Positions 25,456 to 34,056 of a DNA stretch of 42,596 nt are shown here, in pieces. The notes beneath the pieces are model-generated. The model was not told the DNA's origin. It made no database searches and saw only the letters and a list, made by a program, of their open reading frames with translations. Positions within the stretch are counted from its first letter, which is position 1. Every line of letters begins with the position of its first letter. Source of the DNA: an uncultured Oscillospiraceae bacterium (GTDB lineage Bacteria > Bacillota > Clostridia > Oscillospirales > Acutalibacteraceae); the NCBI GenBank assembly GCA_959596515.1, contig CAUFXR010000010.1, positions 1 to 42,596 on the forward strand, written 5' to 3'. A program made the position numbers and the translations under genes.

Positions 25456-26316
25456 CTAAATTCTCCTCTCCGAAAGCTTTTCATTCAGAATCTCATAAAA
25501 TCCTTTATTTTTTAGTTTAATCAAGCGGACACTGCGCTCTGCTGGCAAAATATCGATGACGTCTCTTTCCCGAAGCAGTACCGAGGTTTCCCCATCCACA
25601 GTAAGATAAGCGTTTCCCTCTCCGTCTCTAGTAGAAGCGGAAATAGAAAGCTTTTCGTCTGGCCCGAAAATCACAGACCGGGAAAAAAGCGAATGGGCGC
25701 AGATAGGTGTCAGCACCATACAACGCATTTCCGGCTCGATTACGGGACCGCCTGCGGACAAAGAATAAGCGGTAGATCCAGTTGGCGTAGAGACGATTAA
25801 CCCATCCGCCCGGTACTGGGTGACCTTATTTCCTGTGTAAGAAACACTGAGATCCACCATTCTAGAAAGAGAGCCTCTCGACACCACCACGTCATTTAAA
25901 GCGTAGATTTCTCGCTGACCTCCGCTGGTATGCGCGGTCACTTTTAACATCATCCGATTCTCAACCTTATACTCCCCAGAAATTAGATATTTCAGCTTAT
26001 CCAGTTCGTCAATCTCCAGCCCCGCCACAAAGCCGATCCGCCCTAAATTGATTCCTAAAATTGGCTTTTCCGCGGCAGCGGCATGCTTTGCCGCGTGGAT
26101 GATCGTACCGTCTCCGCCGATGGTGATTACCGCATCACATTTCCGCACCATATCGGAAAAGCCTTCAAAATATTGAATCTGCTGAATATCAAAAAAGTCC
26201 CGATATTTTGTATAGAGAAAAATCTCGCACTGCAGCTCCAAAAGCCGCTTGATGATGCGAATTGTATATATATATGCGTTTTGTTTGCTTAAATTGGGCA
26301 TCAATGCGATTTTCAT
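25456..26316 (-). CDS. nadK: NAD kinase
   Basis: Phosphorylates NAD to NADP. The 286-residue product has the GGDGT motif at 67-71 (in AVITIGGDGTIIHA), NLGRIGFVAGLE, the RADGLIVSTPTGSTAYSLSAGGP block and the SRSVIF segment. It starts 8 bp after the tlyA stop with AGGTG upstream and ends 3 bp before argR, so the three are co-transcribed. Confidence 0.97.
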   Translation of the reverse strand: MKIALMPNLSKQNAYIYTIRIIKRLLELQCEIFLYTKYRDFFDIQQIQYFEGFSDMVRKCDAVITIGGDGTIIHAAKHAAAAEKPILGINLGRIGFVAGLEIDELDKLKYLISGEYKVENRMMLKVTAHTSGGQREIYALNDVVVSRGSLSRMVDLSVSYTGNKVTQYRADGLIVSTPTGSTAYSLSAGGPVIEPEMRCMVLTPICAHSLFSRSVIFGPDEKLSISASTRDGEGNAYLTVDGETSVLLRERDVIDILPAERSVRLIKLKNKGFYEILNEKLSERRI

Positions 26317-26324
26317 GAAATCAC

Positions 26325-27137
26325 CTATACTTTCAGTTCATGATGGGAAACAGCAACTAGGCCTGGAATATCAAAATTTGAATTCTGGGATTCGCTTGGC
26401 ACAGCATTTTGCAAATACGCCAAATATTCAATATTGCCCTCTGGCCCTTTTACCGGGGAATAATCCAATCCCAAAAGAGAAAAACCGTTTTCATGGATCA
26501 TGGCACACACCGACTCAATTACTTCAACATGGACATCAGGGTCTCTAACCACGCCTTTTTTCCCAACCTTTTCCCGGCCTGCCTCGAATTGAGGTTTAAT
26601 CAAGCAGACCGCCTGAGCGCCATCTTTCATAAAAGTTTTTGCCACAGGCAAAACCAACTTTAACGAGATAAAAGATACATCTACACTGATAAAATCAATA
26701 GGGTCGGGAATCAGTTCTTTCGTGGCATAGCGGATATTCGTTCTCTCTAAATTGACGACTCTGTGATCTGTTCTCAGCTTCCAAGCCAATTGGCCATATC
26801 CCACATCTACAGCGTAAACTTTCTTTGCGCCATTTTGCAACATGCAATCGGTAAAGCCGCCTGTAGAGGCGCCAATATCCATAGCAACCTTATCCTGTAA
26901 ACTGATCGGAAATACCTGAATCGCCTTTTCCAGTTTCAAACCGCCTCTACTGACATAGGCCAGCCCAGAGCCTCGAACCTCAATCTCAACAGTTTCCGTG
27001 TAAGAGGTGCCCGGTTTGTCCGATTTTTGATTTTGAACATAAACCTGTCCCGCCATAATAAGGGCTTTCGCTTTTTCACGGCTGGGAGCCAGCCCGCGAT
27101 CTACCAATAATTGATCCAAACGTTTCTTTTCACTCAC
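26325..27137 (-). CDS. tlyA: TlyA family rRNA (cytidine-2'-O)-methyltransferase
   Basis: Likely 2'-O-methylates 16S/23S rRNA cytidines; homologs are annotated as hemolysin A. The 270-residue product has an N-terminal S4 domain (about 5-65, RLDQLLVDRGLAPSREKAKA) and an FtsJ-type methyltransferase domain with the SAM loop MDIGASTGGFTDCML and the FISVDVSFISLKLVLP block. It overlaps dxs by 8 nt, which places it in the dxs unit. Confidence 0.94.
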   Translation of the reverse strand: MSEKKRLDQLLVDRGLAPSREKAKALIMAGQVYVQNQKSDKPGTSYTETVEIEVRGSGLAYVSRGGLKLEKAIQVFPISLQDKVAMDIGASTGGFTDCMLQNGAKKVYAVDVGYGQLAWKLRTDHRVVNLERTNIRYATKELIPDPIDFISVDVSFISLKLVLPVAKTFMKDGAQAVCLIKPQFEAGREKVGKKGVVRDPDVHVEVIESVCAMIHENGFSLLGLDYSPVKGPEGNIEYLAYLQNAVPSESQNSNFDIPGLVAVSHHELKV

Positions 27138-29001
27138 AATTTTCTACTCCGTAAATAATATTTTCCATTCCTTTTTCATCTAAACAGAACCGGCACAAAG
27201 AACTTTTCACCGAGGCCTGAGGCACAAATGCTTCTTCAATGGCATTGAGATGAAATTCTCCCGGATAGTGATTTTTCTGCAAAAGGTATCCAAAAGTCTC
27301 TCCTATGCCCCCGTTTAAAATGCCTTCTTCAAAGAAAAATACATGCCGCTTTTCCTGACAAAAAGATACACATTCTATTTCAATAGGTTTGATTTGGTTC
27401 AGCTTTAAAATACAAATCTCAACTCCAAGTTTATGCAAAGCCTCTTTCGCAAGACAAGCGTAGGAAAAAAGCCTACCATAAGTTACCAGAATCAAATCTA
27501 CTTTAGGATCTCCAAACACATCAAAAGCGCCACCAGAGGATAAAAAGCCGGCAGGACGGTAACCTTCTCCGCCTCTGGGATATCGTACCGCTGCAACGCC
27601 GGAACATTCATACAGTGCTTTTTGAAAACTGGGTTTCATTTCCTGGAAATAAGAAGGAGCGAACACGGTCACATCCGGGATCTCATTCAGGAAAGCCGTA
27701 TCAAATACACCTTGATGGGTTTCTCCGTCTTCTCCCACGATTCCCGCTCGATCAATAGCCAAAACCACTTTCATATGCTGCATGGCTGCGTCATGGATGA
27801 TCTGGTCGTAACCTCTCTGTAAAAAGGTAGAATATACAGCGAAAACCGGCAGCATACCTCCTGCCGCCAAGCCAGCCGCAAAGGTTACAGCATGTCCCTC
27901 AGCGATCCCCACGTCGAAAAAGCGTTCCCGGTAAAGATGGGAAAACTCGGAAAGGCCCGTTCCAATTTTCATAGCGGCTGTAATCGCGCAAATTCTTTGA
28001 TCATCTCTGGCGAAATCACAAAGTACTTGGCCAAATATACCAGAAAAACCATCTGAGCCTCCGGAAAGTGGTTCCCCTGTTTCAATATCAAAAGAGGAAA
28101 TCCCATGAAAATCCTTTGGATTCTGCTCGGCAAAGGAATATCCTTTGCCTTTTTTTGTTTTTAAATGAATCAAAATCGGCTTTGTGGATTGCTTAGCCAA
28201 ACCAAAAACGCTAATCAGCTTTTTTAAATCGTGCCCATCTACCGGGCCGTAATATAAAAAGCCCATATCCTCAAATAGGGTGCTTTTGTAAATCATATTT
28301 TTTAAAGCGGATTTTGAGGACTGTAAAAAATTTCGGATATGTTTTCCCACCACAGGGATATGGTTTAATATCGTTTCGACCCGTTCCTTAATTTTGATAT
28401 AACCCGGTTTCATACGGATTTCAGCTAAATAGCGAGCCATGGAACCGACGTTATGCGAAATAGACATATTATTATCGTTTAAAATCACGATAAAATTCTT
28501 TTTAAACCTTCCGGCGTTATTTAATCCCTCATAGGCAAGGCCGCCAGATAAGGCGCCATCTCCGATTACCGCTATCGTCTTGCTGTGATCTCCGGTAATA
28601 TTTTTAGCGCTGGCGATTCCAAAAGCCGCCGAAATCGAGGTGCTGCTGTGTCCCGCGTTAAAAGAATCGTAAATGCTCTCGCAGCGCTTCGGGAAACCGG
28701 AAATTCCGTTTTCCTTGCGAATCGTACTGATCTGATCCAGACGGCCGGTCAAAATTTTATGCGTATAACATTGATGGCCTACATCCCAAACGATTTGATC
28801 CTGGGGCAAATCAAAGACATAATGGAGGGCCACAGTAAGCTCCACAACACCCAAATTGGACGCTAAATGTCCTCCGTTTTTAGAAACTGTATTAATTATC
28901 TTATTGCGAATTTCATCGCATAATTCATTAAGCTGGTCTAAAGTGAGGTCCTTAATATCTCCTGGCAGTCTTAGCCGCTCCAGCAGAGACAGATTGTCCA
29001 A
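27130..29001 (-). CDS. dxs: 1-deoxy-D-xylulose-5-phosphate synthase
   Basis: First and flux-setting step of the MEP pathway: TPP-dependent condensation of pyruvate with glyceraldehyde 3-phosphate. In the 623-residue product the TPP motif GDGALSGGLAYEGLNNAG with NDNNMSIS, the GHSSTSISAAFG block, and DRAGIVGEDGETHQG are clear. It starts with TTG at 29001 behind GGAGGG, and has its own promoter 45 bp further up. Confidence 0.97.
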   Translation of the reverse strand: MDNLSLLERLRLPGDIKDLTLDQLNELCDEIRNKIINTVSKNGGHLASNLGVVELTVALHYVFDLPQDQIVWDVGHQCYTHKILTGRLDQISTIRKENGISGFPKRCESIYDSFNAGHSSTSISAAFGIASAKNITGDHSKTIAVIGDGALSGGLAYEGLNNAGRFKKNFIVILNDNNMSISHNVGSMARYLAEIRMKPGYIKIKERVETILNHIPVVGKHIRNFLQSSKSALKNMIYKSTLFEDMGFLYYGPVDGHDLKKLISVFGLAKQSTKPILIHLKTKKGKGYSFAEQNPKDFHGISSFDIETGEPLSGGSDGFSGIFGQVLCDFARDDQRICAITAAMKIGTGLSEFSHLYRERFFDVGIAEGHAVTFAAGLAAGGMLPVFAVYSTFLQRGYDQIIHDAAMQHMKVVLAIDRAGIVGEDGETHQGVFDTAFLNEIPDVTVFAPSYFQEMKPSFQKALYECSGVAAVRYPRGGEGYRPAGFLSSGGAFDVFGDPKVDLILVTYGRLFSYACLAKEALHKLGVEICILKLNQIKPIEIECVSFCQEKRHVFFFEEGILNGGIGETFGYLLQKNHYPGEFHLNAIEEAFVPQASVKSSLCRFCLDEKGMENIIYGVENCE

Positions 29002-29045
29002 GCAATTCCCTCCTTTTTGTCAGGTCGTCTTGGTTCAATTGAATA

Positions 29046-29074
29046 ATTATACCACAAATACAGTCAATATGCAA
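29046..29074 (-). promoter_or_regulatory. Sigma-A promoter before dxs
   Basis: Minus strand: -35 TTGCAT (29069-29074), 17-bp spacer, -10 TATAAT (29046-29051) with TGG before it (extended -10). It lies in the 80-bp gap between ispA and dxs, so dxs-tlyA-nadK-argR can be expressed apart from ispA. Confidence 0.75.
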
Positions 29075-29081
29075 TTGGAAC

Positions 29082-29963
29082 TCAATGTCCCCGTTTTGCC
29101 AAAGATCGGGCAAGTTCTTTTAAGAATGTGGTATCCTCTGAAAACGTTGATAAAGCGTTTTCGGCCTGCTGGGTCAGTTCATCCACCAATTGTTGCGCCT
29201 TTTCCATGCCCAACAGGGAAACATAAGTGGATTTCTCGTTTTTCCCGTCGCTTCCAACAGGTTTTCCCAGAGTTTCCGGATCGGAAATCACGTCTAAAAT
29301 GTCGTCTCTGATTTGAAACGCCAAGCCCACACAGGCAGCATATTCTACGGCAGCCTCTCTTTGCTTTTGGTTCGCTCCAGCCACGGCGCACCCCATCTGC
29401 GCCGCAGCCTGAATCAAAGCACCGGTTTTCTTCCGATCCATTTCTAATAAAACCTCAATCGGCGCCTGCTGATTTTCGTGCTGAAGGTCAATGACCTGTC
29501 CTCCCACCATTCCTTCAGCGCCAGCGGCCTTCGCCAACAAGCAGGCAGCCTCCGCACCCTTTTGCGCGCCGGCTAATTTTATGCTCTCCGGCGACAGCGC
29601 GGTCTCAAAAGCCAAAGTAAGCAGGCCATCTCCTGCGAGCAAGGCCATATCCTCGCCAAATTGAATGTGATTAGCTGGTCTTCCCCGCCTTAAATCGCTG
29701 TTGTCCATGCAGGGCAGGTCATCATGGATTAAGGAATAAGAATGGATCATTTCCACAGCACAGGCAAACGGCAGTGCCGCTTGTACATCTCCGCCGCACA
29801 CCCGGCAAAATTCCAGGGTCAGCGTGGGACGAATTCGCTTCCCGCCCGCCATCAGGCTATACTCCATCGCTTCTACTACGTCCTTCTGCAAGCAATCCTT
29901 CGGCGGCAGATAAGACGCTAAAGATTCCTCGATCAATGGTAAATACATATTTTCCATGGCCAT
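29082..29963 (-). CDS. ispA: Polyprenyl (farnesyl/geranyl) diphosphate synthase
   Basis: Chain-elongating prenyltransferase. In the 293-residue product the two Asp-rich motifs are at 81-87 (DDLPCMD) and 220-224 (DDILD), with GGKRIRP near 40-46. The DDLPCMD arrangement with the DLRRGRP that follows is typical of bacterial farnesyl diphosphate synthase. It follows xseB by 21 bp and precedes dxs, as in Bacillus. Confidence 0.94.
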   Translation of the reverse strand: MAMENMYLPLIEESLASYLPPKDCLQKDVVEAMEYSLMAGGKRIRPTLTLEFCRVCGGDVQAALPFACAVEMIHSYSLIHDDLPCMDNSDLRRGRPANHIQFGEDMALLAGDGLLTLAFETALSPESIKLAGAQKGAEAACLLAKAAGAEGMVGGQVIDLQHENQQAPIEVLLEMDRKKTGALIQAAAQMGCAVAGANQKQREAAVEYAACVGLAFQIRDDILDVISDPETLGKPVGSDGKNEKSTYVSLLGMEKAQQLVDELTQQAENALSTFSEDTTFLKELARSLAKRGH

Positions 29964-29984
29964 ATTCTCCCTATAATCAGTCTA

Positions 29985-30197
29985 TCAGCTGTTATTTTCC
30001 TGAGAGTCTCTTTCCAGTTTAGAAAGCTCTGTAATTTTTTGCTCCGCCTTTTCCAGAGTCTGATAACAGGAAGACGCTAATTTAGTCCCTTTTTCAAACA
30101 GTTTGAGAGATTCTTCCAAAGATTCTTCCCCGTTTTCTAACTTAGCGACAATTTCCTCCAATTCTTGGATGGAAGATTCAAAATCTAGCTTTTTCAT
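29985..30197 (-). CDS. xseB: Exodeoxyribonuclease VII small subunit
   Basis: The 70-residue small subunit of exonuclease VII, helical with the usual FESSIQELEEIVAKLENGE opening. Starts at ATG 30197, sharing ATGA with the xseA stop, with AGGAGG upstream; an earlier in-frame start would lie inside xseA. Several small subunits assemble with one XseA. Confidence 0.95.
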   Translation of the reverse strand: MKKLDFESSIQELEEIVAKLENGEESLEESLKLFEKGTKLASSCYQTLEKAEQKITELSKLERDSQENNS

Positions 30198-31414
30198 AAG
30201 GTTTCCTCCTTGCCTGCCGTCGATACACCAACTACCCGGCATTTTGCCTCCCCATCGGATAACTTCACAGTAATCGGATCGTCTGGTTCCAGACAGTTTA
30301 TTGTTTTTACTAAGCTTCCTTGCTTCAAAACCAGGGCATATCCCCGTCCCAGCACACGGAAAGGGCTGAGGGCATCCAGCTTACCGCTGATGACGGAAAG
30401 CCGGCTCTTCTCTTGAGAAACACGCATGAGAAAGCTCTGGTTCAGCCTGTTGGAAACAGTATCCAGCAAAATTCGTTTTTGTTCTACCAAATGCATCGGA
30501 GATCTCATCACCGGCCGGTTGACAGACCAATCCACCCGGGCTTTTTCCGAGGAGATTCTTGTTAACATCGCTTGTTTTAGTTTTTTGGAGGATTGCAGAA
30601 AATACTCCTGGTAGTCCCGCATATCCGGCACCGCCAGCTCGGCCGCTGCGGAAGGCGTCGGGGCCCGCAGATCCGCCACAAAATCACATATGGTAAAATC
30701 CGTTTCGTGGCCCACCGCGGAAATCACCGGAATGCGGGATTCAGCGATCGCCCTAGCCAGACCTTCGTCGTTAAAGGCCCACAGATCTTCCAGGGAACCG
30801 CCGCCTCGGCCGATAATTAAAACATCGATATCCGGAATCCGGTTCATCCTTTTCACCGCGTCGATCAGCTGCTTAGGCGCTTCCTCACCCTGGACTAAAA
30901 CCGGACAAAATATTATTTCCGCCGCAGGATCCCGACGGCCTAAAATAGTCTTGATGTCTTGGACTGCGGCGCCTGTCGGGGAGGTGATCACCCCGATCCG
31001 GGATGGGAACGGGGGAATTGGCCGTTTCCTCGACGGAGAAAACAAGCCTTCCTTTTCCAGTTTTTGCTTTAGCTGTTCAAAAGCCAGATTTAAAGCCCCG
31101 ATTCCCTCTGGACGCATATCCTCCACATAGAGCTGGTACTGACCGGATGCTTCATATACTGACACGCTGCCCCGCACCAGGACCTTCATGCCATCCTCCG
31201 GGTGAAATCTTACCCGACTGGCATATCGAGAGAACATCACGCATTTGACGATGCTCTTATCATCCTTTAACGAAAAATAAAAATGTCCAGACCGGTAATG
31301 GTCGGTAAAATTGGAGATCTCACCGGTTAAAAAGACATGTTTCAGGGTATCGTTCCCATCTAACAAAGACTTGATGTAAAAATTCAATTGTGATACCGTA
31401 ATAACCTGATTCAT
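30194..31414 (-). CDS. xseA: Exodeoxyribonuclease VII large subunit
   Basis: Single-strand exonuclease catalytic subunit. The 406-residue product has an N-terminal OB fold (about 1-100, with GEISNFTDHYRSGHFYFSLKD), and the nuclease core with RIGVITSPTGAAVQDI, GRGGGSLEDLWAFNDE and SAVGHETDFTICDFVADLRAPTPSAAAEL regions. It shares ATGA with the upstream TsaD-like gene and with xseB, so the three are tightly coupled. Confidence 0.97.
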   Translation of the reverse strand: MNQVITVSQLNFYIKSLLDGNDTLKHVFLTGEISNFTDHYRSGHFYFSLKDDKSIVKCVMFSRYASRVRFHPEDGMKVLVRGSVSVYEASGQYQLYVEDMRPEGIGALNLAFEQLKQKLEKEGLFSPSRKRPIPPFPSRIGVITSPTGAAVQDIKTILGRRDPAAEIIFCPVLVQGEEAPKQLIDAVKRMNRIPDIDVLIIGRGGGSLEDLWAFNDEGLARAIAESRIPVISAVGHETDFTICDFVADLRAPTPSAAAELAVPDMRDYQEYFLQSSKKLKQAMLTRISSEKARVDWSVNRPVMRSPMHLVEQKRILLDTVSNRLNQSFLMRVSQEKSRLSVISGKLDALSPFRVLGRGYALVLKQGSLVKTINCLEPDDPITVKLSDGEAKCRVVGVSTAGKEETL

Positions 31415-32358
31415 CCCAAGCCCGCCTTTATCGCTGTCAGCACTCCGATTCCTCCGGCATTATCTGAAGAAAACTGAGGCTCGGCAAACACCGCACCATA
31501 CTGTTTTGAAAAATATTCCTGCAAAACTGAATTGGACATAACCCCGCCGGCAAATACCATTGGCAACTTTCCGTACTGCTCCAATAGCCTATGGCACATC
31601 TGATCCAAAGCCGCTTTCACATATTCCAGACAAAAGGCGGCGATATAGGAAGGCTCTTTTCCTTCCCTTCGCAGCTTTTCACACAGATTTTCCCCGCCGG
31701 AAAGGCAGCAGTCCGCTTCTTTCATTGCTGGCTTAATCCCCTTAAAGTTCCCGCTTTTGCAGGTAAGGGCTAACTGTTCAAGAGCAGGTCCCGCCGGAAA
31801 ATCAAGGCCCAACATCACACCTACCCGGTCAATCAGCTGGCCAGCGTTTAAATCCAAAGTTTTGGCAACCAAGTGACAGGAAAGAATTCTTTGGTCATCC
31901 GGAGAAACCAGGAGGGCTTCTGTTGTCCCTCCAGACACATGAAATGCCAAAAACGGTTTTTTCAAGAGCGAGAGGCAGCCGGAGGAATAAAGAGCCGCCG
32001 CGATATGACCGGCCTGATGGGAAAAAGTGTAGATAGGAAGCTCTAACGTCGTACTCAATAGCCTGGCATAGGTCAGTCCCACAGTGAAACAGGGCATATA
32101 AGAGCCCTCTACGTCTCTAGGACGGGCGGAAACGCCAACTGCGCTGAGCGTTTTTCCACATCCAGGATCCCAGAGCTTGTCCATCAATTCGGGAAGCTGC
32201 TGAACATGATGAAACACCGCGTCACTTTGCCGCAGGCCCTTTTCTCCCTGTTTTACCGGAAGCAGCCGTTTCACTTGGCGAACCTGGTGAGTTTGGCCGT
32301 CGTAAAGTGCCAGCGACGTGGTATAATTGCTGGTATCAATTCCTAAAAAGAGGCTCAT
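31411..32358 (-). CDS. TsaD/Kae1-like (M22) paralog
   Basis: A 315-residue ASKHA-fold protein related to TsaD, the enzyme of tRNA t6A synthesis. It opens with FLGIDTSNYTTSLAL; the metal-binding His pair is kept (SHQAGH). The next loop reads VSGGTTEALLV where TsaD has VSGGHT, and the closing metal-site loop reads SSDNAGGIG. These changes and the shorter length say it is a paralog, not the housekeeping TsaD, which should sit elsewhere with tsaB/tsaE. It is sandwiched with ATGA overlaps between nusB and xseA, a place where such M22 proteins recur in Clostridia. Its function is unknown. Confidence 0.8.
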   Translation of the reverse strand: MSLFLGIDTSNYTTSLALYDGQTHQVRQVKRLLPVKQGEKGLRQSDAVFHHVQQLPELMDKLWDPGCGKTLSAVGVSARPRDVEGSYMPCFTVGLTYARLLSTTLELPIYTFSHQAGHIAAALYSSGCLSLLKKPFLAFHVSGGTTEALLVSPDDQRILSCHLVAKTLDLNAGQLIDRVGVMLGLDFPAGPALEQLALTCKSGNFKGIKPAMKEADCCLSGGENLCEKLRREGKEPSYIAAFCLEYVKAALDQMCHRLLEQYGKLPMVFAGGVMSNSVLQEYFSKQYGAVFAEPQFSSDNAGGIGVLTAIKAGLG

Positions 32359-32759
32359 TTCCCGCTCTCCAGCTCCTTCGCGATGGTTCCTAACACACCG
32401 TTGACAAAAGAGGCATCCTCTGCGCTTCCATAAGTCTTAGCGATTTCCACCGCCTCATTGATGGAAACACTCACCGGGATTTTTTCCTCATACAGTATTT
32501 CATAAATAGCGGTACGCAACACGGAAACCGCTACACGGGATAACCGATTTTTGGTCCATCCGATGCAGTGCTTTTCTATCATGCTGTCGATTTCCTCACT
32601 GTGCTCCTCCACACCGTGAAATACATCCTGGGCGAAGTCGCATATCGTAATGTCTCTGGCCAATTGAGCACTTTCCATCAATTCATCCAACGAAACCTCT
32701 TGAAACGTTCGCTCAAAAATCAAGAAAAACGCCTGTTCCCTGGCCTCATGTCTTTTCAT
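32355..32759 (-). CDS. nusB: Transcription antitermination factor NusB
   Basis: Helical RNA-binding factor of rRNA antitermination. The 134-residue product has the standard opening (RHEAREQAFFLIFE) and closing blocks (VSVSINEAVEIAKTYGSAEDASFVNGVLG). The start at 32759 has GGAGG upstream, and the stop shares ATGA with the TsaD-like gene. It is preceded by a leader with its own promoter and a hairpin. Confidence 0.95.
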   Translation of the reverse strand: MKRHEAREQAFFLIFERTFQEVSLDELMESAQLARDITICDFAQDVFHGVEEHSEEIDSMIEKHCIGWTKNRLSRVAVSVLRTAIYEILYEEKIPVSVSINEAVEIAKTYGSAEDASFVNGVLGTIAKELESGK

Positions 32760-32785
32760 ACCATTTTCCTCCGAACCATAAAATT

Positions 32786-32811
32786 AGGCCCTCCAAAAGC
32801 ATGGAGGGCCT
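32786..32811 (-). terminator. GC-rich hairpin in the spoIIIAH-nusB gap
   Basis: A perfect 10-bp stem (32786-32795 with 32802-32811) and 6-nt loop; the minus transcript continues with AAUUUUAU. It could end the spoIIIA operon. It lies downstream of the nusB promoter, so it is also in the nusB leader and may attenuate it. Confidence 0.6.
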
Positions 32812-32855
32812 TAAAATAAAAATGTCTAATTGTCAAACGTCCAATGCTTTCCATT

Positions 32856-32883
32856 ATTATACCACAAAATGAAAACCATTCAA
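32856..32883 (-). promoter_or_regulatory. Sigma-A promoter for nusB
   Basis: Minus strand: -35 TTGAAT (32878-32883), 16-bp spacer, -10 TATAAT (32856-32861) with TGG before it (extended -10). It starts just after the spoIIIAH stop and drives nusB and the genes behind it during growth, apart from the sporulation operon. Confidence 0.75.
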
Positions 32884-32884
32884 C

Positions 32885-33487
32885 CTATTTTGCTTCCACT
32901 ATTTTAATTTTATCAAAGCTAATACCAGTCTGACCCGCGACAATATCCTTGATGGTGATGGCTTCGCTGTCTAAAAGTCCTTCAGAAGCTACCACTACGC
33001 TACATTCACCATTCTGGATAAACGCGACGCAATCCGCGAAACCCTTGGCCTTAATAAGATTCTCTACATTATTTTCCTGCTCCATATTTTGAGCAATGGC
33101 TGCTGCCTGGTTGAGCGCCTCTTTTTTGGCGTCGTCGCTGGCGTCCACCCCTTGGAGGATATCCTTAATCAGATCCGCCGCTTCATCTCTGGATTTTTCC
33201 CGCGTAAGCCGGGCATTGGCAAAATATCCGCTCGCACTGGATGATATGCTGGAAGACACGTCTTCCTGCGCTGATGTCGTACCAGATGAGGCACTATCAG
33301 AGCTTATATCGCCTCCGGAAACGGAGTTATTGACATACTGGGCTTCTCCCAGCTCTTTTTCAGAAGAAGTGACGGCATTAGTGGCCAACAAATCCCGATT
33401 GTCGGAAAATTGCCAGTTCAAGTATACGGCCGCCCCCAAAGCTACCACCAACGCTGCTAATACCAATTGTCGTTTTCCAAAAGCCAT
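32885..33487 (-). CDS. spoIIIAH: Stage III sporulation protein AH (SpoIIIAH)
   Basis: Mother-cell partner of SpoIIQ in the channel linking mother cell and forespore. The 200-residue product has an N-terminal membrane segment (about 8-24, VLAALVVALGAAVYLN), a Ser-rich linker, and a C-terminal YscJ/FliF-like ring-forming domain from about residue 90. It is the last gene of spoIIIA, 23 bp behind AG with a good AGGAGG site. Confidence 0.94.
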   Translation of the reverse strand: MAFGKRQLVLAALVVALGAAVYLNWQFSDNRDLLATNAVTSSEKELGEAQYVNNSVSGGDISSDSASSGTTSAQEDVSSSISSSASGYFANARLTREKSRDEAADLIKDILQGVDASDDAKKEALNQAAAIAQNMEQENNVENLIKAKGFADCVAFIQNGECSVVVASEGLLDSEAITIKDIVAGQTGISFDKIKIVEAK

Positions 33488-33510
33488 TTTAAATTCCTCC
33501 TAATTTTGTA

Positions 33511-34056
33511 TTATGCTAATCGTGTGACAAAGACACGTTTTGAAGAAATATCCAGCGCCGTTGTCACCGCGCTGATGATCCTTTGCTGCACCACCGGCTC
33601 TTCCCCGCCGGGACAAACCACAACCACTCCTTTCACTGTTGGCTGAACCTCTGTAATCGCCAAAGCCCGTTCTGAGCCATTTGCGTCTCTCACGGTAATA
33701 TAGCTGACCTCTGAAGTGTCAGAGGTCTTATCCCCGCTAGATTCGGTACTACTTTTTTCCTGCGTAGCGTATTTAGTCTCCACTCCGGTTTCCAAGGTAA
33801 TCATTACTTTCGCTTCTCCCGCTCCGTCGATATGAGAAATAATCTGAGTCAGGCTGGATTCCAGCTGGCTTGTATATTCCTGGGCCGAAATTTTATCCAG
33901 AGCTTCCTCGGCGGATCCGGAATCACCTGAGCCGGAAGGAAAATAGCTGGATAAAAAAATCAGCGCGATACCGATTAATCCTCCGATAATAATTAAATTT
34001 TTCCACCGGTCTTGGGTTTTGAAAAATAACCCTCTCTTTTCTTTTTCCTCGCTCAT
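33511..34056 (-). CDS. spoIIIAG: Stage III sporulation protein AG (SpoIIIAG)
   Basis: Ring-forming channel protein with a single N-terminal membrane segment (about 17-41, WKNLIIIGGLIGIALIFLSSYF) and a FliF/YscJ-like domain. The 181-residue product has the ITLETGVETKYAT and GVVVVCPGG motifs usual for AG. It shares ATGA with spoIIIAF. Confidence 0.94.
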   Translation of the reverse strand: MSEEKEKRGLFFKTQDRWKNLIIIGGLIGIALIFLSSYFPSGSGDSGSAEEALDKISAQEYTSQLESSLTQIISHIDGAGEAKVMITLETGVETKYATQEKSSTESSGDKTSDTSEVSYITVRDANGSERALAITEVQPTVKGVVVVCPGGEEPVVQQRIISAVTTALDISSKRVFVTRLA

